A DNA stretch of 17,988 nt, taken from positions 1-17,988 of the forward strand of contig DCHK01000044.1 of NCBI GenBank assembly GCA_002315615.1, given 5' to 3'. The translations under genes were made by a program, and so were the position numbers. Position 1 is the stretch's first letter. Each line of letters starts with the position of its first letter. This DNA is from Bacteroidales bacterium UBA1754 (GTDB taxonomy: Bacteria > Bacteroidota > Bacteroidia > Bacteroidales > Paludibacteraceae). The notes beneath the pieces are model-generated. The model saw only the letters and a list, made by a program, of their open reading frames with translations. It was not told the DNA's origin and did not search any database. Shown here in pieces: positions 15,668 to 17,988 of this stretch.

Positions 15668-16282
15668 TCATCGGACGTAAAAATCCATCATTTTTTCATT
15701 TTCGATAAATGCTTGCAAATGGTCGTCGATACTGACCTTTCCGACACCTGCTGGCGTACCAGTAAAAATAATATCGCCAATTTTAAGCGTGAAATACTTA
15801 CTTGCATACGCAATTATTTTATTGATATTGAAAATTTGGTCTTGCGTATTGCCACTTTGCACGGTTTTGCCGTTTATATCAAGATGAAAATTCAACTTGT
15901 TAATGTCTTGAAAATGCTCAATGGGTAAAAATTCGCTAATGGCAGCCGAACCATCAAACGCCTTGCAAATTTCCCAAGGAGAACCCGCAGATTTCAGTTT
16001 TTGTTGCAAATCGCGCGCAGTAAAATCTATACCAATGCCCACGCCATCGTAATACCTTGGTGCAAATTTTTCGGAAATATTTTTCCCCAATCGGCAAATC
16101 CTAATTATTATTTCCGCCTCATACTCCACTTGGTCGGAAAAATCGGGAATAAAAAATGGTTTATTACTTTTGAGCAAAGCCGAATCTGGTTTCATAAAAA
16201 GCACAGGTTCTTTTGGCAACTCATTATTATTCAACTCTTTATTATGTTCGAGATAATTCCACCCTACCGCTAAAATTTTCAT
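15668..16282 (-). CDS. Fumarylacetoacetate hydrolase (FAH) family protein
   Basis: This is a metal-dependent enzyme that cleaves or decarboxylates a 2-oxo acid such as an acylpyruvate or oxaloacetate. The metal ligands E55-x-E57 and D86 (in G-I-D-F-T-A-R-D) are present with the same 31-residue spacing I recall for human FAHD1 (E71, E73, D102). H13 and E16 sit where FAHD1 has its catalytic His-Glu lid pair. The T-G-T-P-A-G-V-G motif is near the C-terminus. The 204-residue length is that of the single-domain FAHD1 type. The ATG at 16282 follows a -7 box by 17 bases. The exact substrate cannot be told from sequence; an oxaloacetate decarboxylase-like role is the best guess. Confidence 0.85.
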   Translation of the reverse strand: MKILAVGWNYLEHNKELNNNELPKEPVLFMKPDSALLKSNKPFFIPDFSDQVEYEAEIIIRICRLGKNISEKFAPRYYDGVGIGIDFTARDLQQKLKSAGSPWEICKAFDGSAAISEFLPIEHFQDINKLNFHLDINGKTVQSGNTQDQIFNINKIIAYASKYFTLKIGDIIFTGTPAGVGKVSIDDHLQAFIENEKMMDFYVR

Positions 16283-16299
16283 TGTTGTTTATTTTTTTA

Positions 16300-16332
16300 C
16301 AAATTTAGTCAGCATCTGCGAATTGTCAGCAT
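16300..16332 (-). promoter_or_regulatory. Candidate promoter with an upstream direct repeat, FAH gene
   Basis: On the minus strand TAAATTTG (16300-16307) matches TANNTTTG, 17 bases before the ATG. Directly upstream, GTCAGCAT occurs at 16308-16315 and again at 16325-16332, a spacing of 17 bases. The expected -33 TTG is not seen, and the repeat may be a regulator site that replaces it. Confidence 0.45.
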
Positions 16333-16361
16333 ATAATTGGGCATTTTCGGTAAATTTGAAC

Positions 16362-16398
16362 AAAAAAAAATAGTCACTGTATCGGCAATGACTATTTT
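16362..16398 (-). terminator. Intrinsic terminator after the DUF3332 gene
   Basis: A perfect 10-base inverted repeat (AAAATAGTCA at 16367-16376, complement at 16389-16398) has two further pairs after one mismatch and a six-base loop. On the minus strand the stem runs into a tract of nine U residues (16362-16370). It lies 26 bases after the stop of the lipoprotein gene. Confidence 0.85.
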
Positions 16399-16424
16399 AA
16401 AAAATTAAAAAACTATATTACTTA

Positions 16425-16904
16425 TTAGTTTTGGTTGATTTCGATAACTTGGTCTGAACCATAAAGTTTTACGTGGTTTGCATCAACATAAGTCAAGAAA
16501 TCGATTTTTTGACCATCAACTTTTGCACTCCAAGTTTTTTTAGCACGATTGAAACGAAGTTCTACAGTTTTACCTGCTTCGTTAGTTACATCGTAACCAT
16601 TTTCATTTGAAGAAATAAGATATTTACCATATTGACCTTCAATTTCTTGATCTTGAAGAGCGATAGGATTTGAGCCAGACCAGAATTCAATTGAGTTGAT
16701 AACGATAGCATCTGCAAAAATTGTAACTCCATACACAGGAACGATATGGAAGCAGATGAATACCAATTCGTTAACGAATTTGTTACTGATGTTTGAGTTC
16801 CAATCTTTTACTTTGTTTGTAAGAGAGAAAGAACCGATACAAGATGAAAACAAAATAGCGCAAGAAAGCACTAATGCACTGATTTTTAATGATGTTTTTT
16901 TCAT
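16425..16904 (-). CDS. DUF3332-type lipoprotein
   Basis: This is a small predicted lipoprotein of unknown function. The signal peptide ends in F-S-S-C22, a plausible lipobox. The mature start G-S-F-S-L-T-N-K-V-K-D-W-N, then F-V-N-E-L-V-F and a hydrophobic H-I-V-P-V-Y-G-V-T-I-F-A-D-A-I-V-I-N-S-I-E-F-W-S-G-S-N-P segment, match the DUF3332 family of Bacteroidota. The C-terminal 80 residues are polar and beta-like. The hydrophobic stretch at about 50-70 could span or pack against a membrane. It has its own promoter and terminator, so it is a single-gene unit. The family call is from memory of the motif. Confidence 0.8.
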   Translation of the reverse strand: MKKTSLKISALVLSCAILFSSCIGSFSLTNKVKDWNSNISNKFVNELVFICFHIVPVYGVTIFADAIVINSIEFWSGSNPIALQDQEIEGQYGKYLISSNENGYDVTNEAGKTVELRFNRAKKTWSAKVDGQKIDFLTYVDANHVKLYGSDQVIEINQN

Positions 16905-16950
16905 TGTTTGTTATTATTTATTAAAAATTAAACTCTCAAAAATTTCGGCA

Positions 16951-16980
16951 CAAAAGTACACAAGATTTAAATACAATCAA
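16951..16980 (-). promoter_or_regulatory. Promoter of the DUF3332 lipoprotein gene
   Basis: On the minus strand TTG (16980-16978) and TACTTTTG (16958-16951) are separated by 19 bases, an exact match to the Bacteroidota promoter TTG–N19–TANNTTTG. Transcription would start near 16945, giving a leader of about 40 bases. Confidence 0.75.
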
Positions 16981-17003
16981 CTCAAAAATAAAAAAAATAG
17001 AAA

Positions 17004-17231
17004 TTAAAAAATATCGCTTTTGAAAAACTCTTCTAATGTAATGCCAAAATAAGTACAAATATCGTTTAATGTACTTATTGTAATATTAGATTTCCCTGTT
17101 TCTATACGAGCAATATGTATTTCGGTATCAACATAGAAAGCCTCTTGAGAAATTTTTCTTTCCTCTCGAAGTTGTTTAATTCTTCTAACGATTTTCGCCA
17201 TCAATTCTACATTAAACCTTTGCTTTTTCAT
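17004..17231 (-). CDS. Small XRE-family HTH regulator
   Basis: A 75-residue protein made almost entirely of one Cro/cI-type helix-turn-helix domain (about residues 13-66). The pattern I-K-Q-L-R-E-E-R-K-I-S-Q-E-A-F, then I-A-R-I-E-T-G-K-S-N-I-T-I-S-T-L, then F-G-I-T-L-E-E-F-F is typical. There is no extra sensor domain. It is divergent from the DUF6567-like lipoprotein gene, and a perfect palindrome lies in the shared upstream region, so it probably represses that promoter and perhaps its own. Its own promoter is unclear; TTTTG at 17243-17239 on the minus strand is a weak partial match. Confidence 0.9.
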   Translation of the reverse strand: MKKQRFNVELMAKIVRRIKQLREERKISQEAFYVDTEIHIARIETGKSNITISTLNDICTYFGITLEEFFKSDIF

Positions 17232-17267
17232 AATCTTGCAAAAGTGATATTTTTTACAAAAAAAATC

Positions 17268-17285
17268 ACTGACATATTTGTCAGT
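17268..17285. promoter_or_regulatory. Palindromic candidate operator
   Basis: ACTGACA-TATT-TGTCAGT is a perfect 7-4-7 inverted repeat between the XRE regulator and the divergent lipoprotein gene. Its right half overlaps the -33 TTG of the plus-strand promoter, so a bound dimer would block RNA polymerase. XRE dimers commonly bind sites of this size. Confidence 0.7.
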
Positions 17286-17307
17286 ATTTATTTAGTAATT
17301 ATATTTG
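17278..17307 (+). promoter_or_regulatory. Promoter of the DUF6567-like lipoprotein gene
   Basis: TTG (17278-17280) and TATATTTG (17300-17307) are separated by exactly 19 bases, an exact match to the Bacteroidota promoter pattern. Transcription would begin near 17314, with a leader of about 60 bases that shows no obvious stable fold to me. Confidence 0.75.
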
Positions 17308-17374
17308 CATTGTCGACAAGGAAGAATCCGAAAATCCTTATACAAAGAGTAGGAAACATCTAATTTCTAAAAAA

Positions 17375-17740
17375 ATGAAAAAGTTAATTTATTTAATTGC
17401 TACGGTTGGGGTTGCACTAAGCTTAGAAAGTTGTTCTGTAGGTAGATATGCCAACAATTCTTCTAACACAAACCTCAATCAAACTCAAGTTGTTTTGTCT
17501 GAAGCAAATTTCAAGGTTGTAAAAAGTGTTCAAGCAAACTGCGTTTACGAACAATCCACTTATAGATTCAAACCAGAACAACTTAAACAAAGTGCTTACG
17601 CAGCATTGGTGAAAGAAGCAAAACTTACAGGCGCACAAGCTCTTATCAATGTAAATATAGAACTCTTAGAAAGAGCTAAAAGCAACAAGCATACTTATGC
17701 AGTTATAGCAACTGGAACTGTAATAGAATTTACAAAATAA
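17375..17740 (+). CDS. Small lipoprotein, DUF6567-like
   Basis: A 121-residue predicted lipoprotein. The signal peptide ends in L17-E-S-C20, a lipobox; the serine after the cysteine does not indicate inner-membrane retention. The mature part has L-S-E-A-N-F-K-V-V-K (about 42-51), a helical segment with A-L-V-K-E-A-K-L-T-G-A-Q-A-L-I-N-V-N, and ends A-T-G-T-V-I-E-F. This arrangement is that of DUF6567 proteins of Bacteroidota, as I recall it. Function is unknown. It is under a consensus promoter overlapped by the XRE candidate operator and is followed by a strong terminator. Confidence 0.75.
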   Translation: MKKLIYLIATVGVALSLESCSVGRYANNSSNTNLNQTQVVLSEANFKVVKSVQANCVYEQSTYRFKPEQLKQSAYAALVKEAKLTGAQALINVNIELLERAKSNKHTYAVIATGTVIEFTK

Positions 17741-17752
17741 TTTTTTATAAAC

Positions 17753-17788
17753 AAAGTTTTCCCTTTCCGTAAAAGGGAAAACTTTTTT
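17753..17788 (+). terminator. Strong intrinsic terminator after the lipoprotein gene
   Basis: A perfect 14-base inverted repeat (AAAGTTTTCCCTTT at 17753-17766, complement at 17772-17785) encloses the loop CCGTA and runs into six T residues (17783-17788). It begins 12 bases after the stop codon and ends 10 bases before the next ATG. Confidence 0.9.
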
Positions 17789-17798
17789 CTACATTGAT

Positions 17799-17988
17799 AT
17801 GAAAAAGATTTTTGCAATAACCATATTTTTACTTACGACTATTTCATGCTATGCTCAAGATAAAGTTTGCTTAAAAAAGGGAACTGTTGTAAGTATAAAA
17901 ATTACTGAAACTCTAGATTCAAAACAAATGTCTAAAAAAAATGGTACTGCTATTGTAAACGCACCTGACTTCGTCAATGCGTCACCCA
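17799..17988 (+). CDS. Secreted protein, truncated by the right edge
   Basis: The ATG at 17799 opens a frame with no stop to the window end (63 codons). It starts with a signal peptide (MKKIFAITIFLLTTISCYAQ, cleavage after Y-A). The next part, K-K-G-T-V-V-S-I-K-I-T-E-T-L-D-S-K, then N-G-T-A-I-V-N-A-P-D-F, looks like a short beta-barrel or SH3-like start seen in Bacteroidota surface proteins of unknown function. A cysteine in the signal region (C17) is not in a good lipobox. No promoter fits in the 10 bases after the upstream terminator. Confidence 0.75.
   Translation, partial: MKKIFAITIFLLTTISCYAQDKVCLKKGTVVSIKITETLDSKQMSKKNGTAIVNAPDFVNASP

Overview
This window looks like a chromosomal segment from a member of the Bacteroidota, most likely order Bacteroidales. 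The evidence is a porU–porV pair from the type IX secretion system (T9SS), several Bacteroidota-type lipoproteins and PCMD/DUF families, AT-rich DNA, few visible Shine-Dalgarno sites, and several matches to the Bacteroidota promoter pattern TTG–N19–TANNTTTG. I see no tRNA, rRNA, CRISPR array or insertion sequence.

Region 1 (1–2.66 kb, accessory-looking). A possible minus-strand gene runs off the left edge. Next to it is a plus-strand two-gene unit: a WYL-domain regulator, then a 494-residue protein. That protein has an unrecognised cysteine-rich N-terminal half, a stretch resembling the YopX pattern, and a C-terminal A1S_2505-type phage non-structural domain whose motifs recall macrodomains.

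Region 2 (2.7–9.9 kb, minus strand). A seven-gene run reads cysQ, cysC, cysD, cysN, sulfotransferase, a secreted PCMD-like protein, and a BamA/TamA-like outer-membrane barrel. CysDN makes APS from sulfate and ATP, CysC phosphorylates it to PAPS, the sulfotransferase moves the sulfonate to an acceptor, and CysQ removes the by-product PAP. No reductive genes (cysH, cysI, cysJ) are present, so the unit looks built to sulfonate a small molecule, lipid or glycan. The two envelope proteins at its end are the least understood part. Heptanucleotide tandem repeats fill the gaps on both sides of cysC.

Region 3 (10.0–16.3 kb, minus strand). A FAH-family hydrolase gene is followed by porU (T9SS sortase), porV (T9SS outer-membrane shuttle) and ispF (isoprenoid synthesis). 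The last three look like one operon ending in a strong hairpin at 9951–9990. As I recall, the same order occurs in Porphyromonas gingivalis, so this is probably conserved backbone.

Region 4 (16.3–18.0 kb). This holds a DUF3332-type lipoprotein, a small XRE-type repressor, a divergent small lipoprotein (DUF6567-like) and the start of another secreted protein cut by the right edge. A perfect 7-4-7 palindrome overlaps the -33 element of the divergent promoter and is a good candidate operator for the XRE protein. A strong terminator sits only 10 bases before the last gene's start codon.
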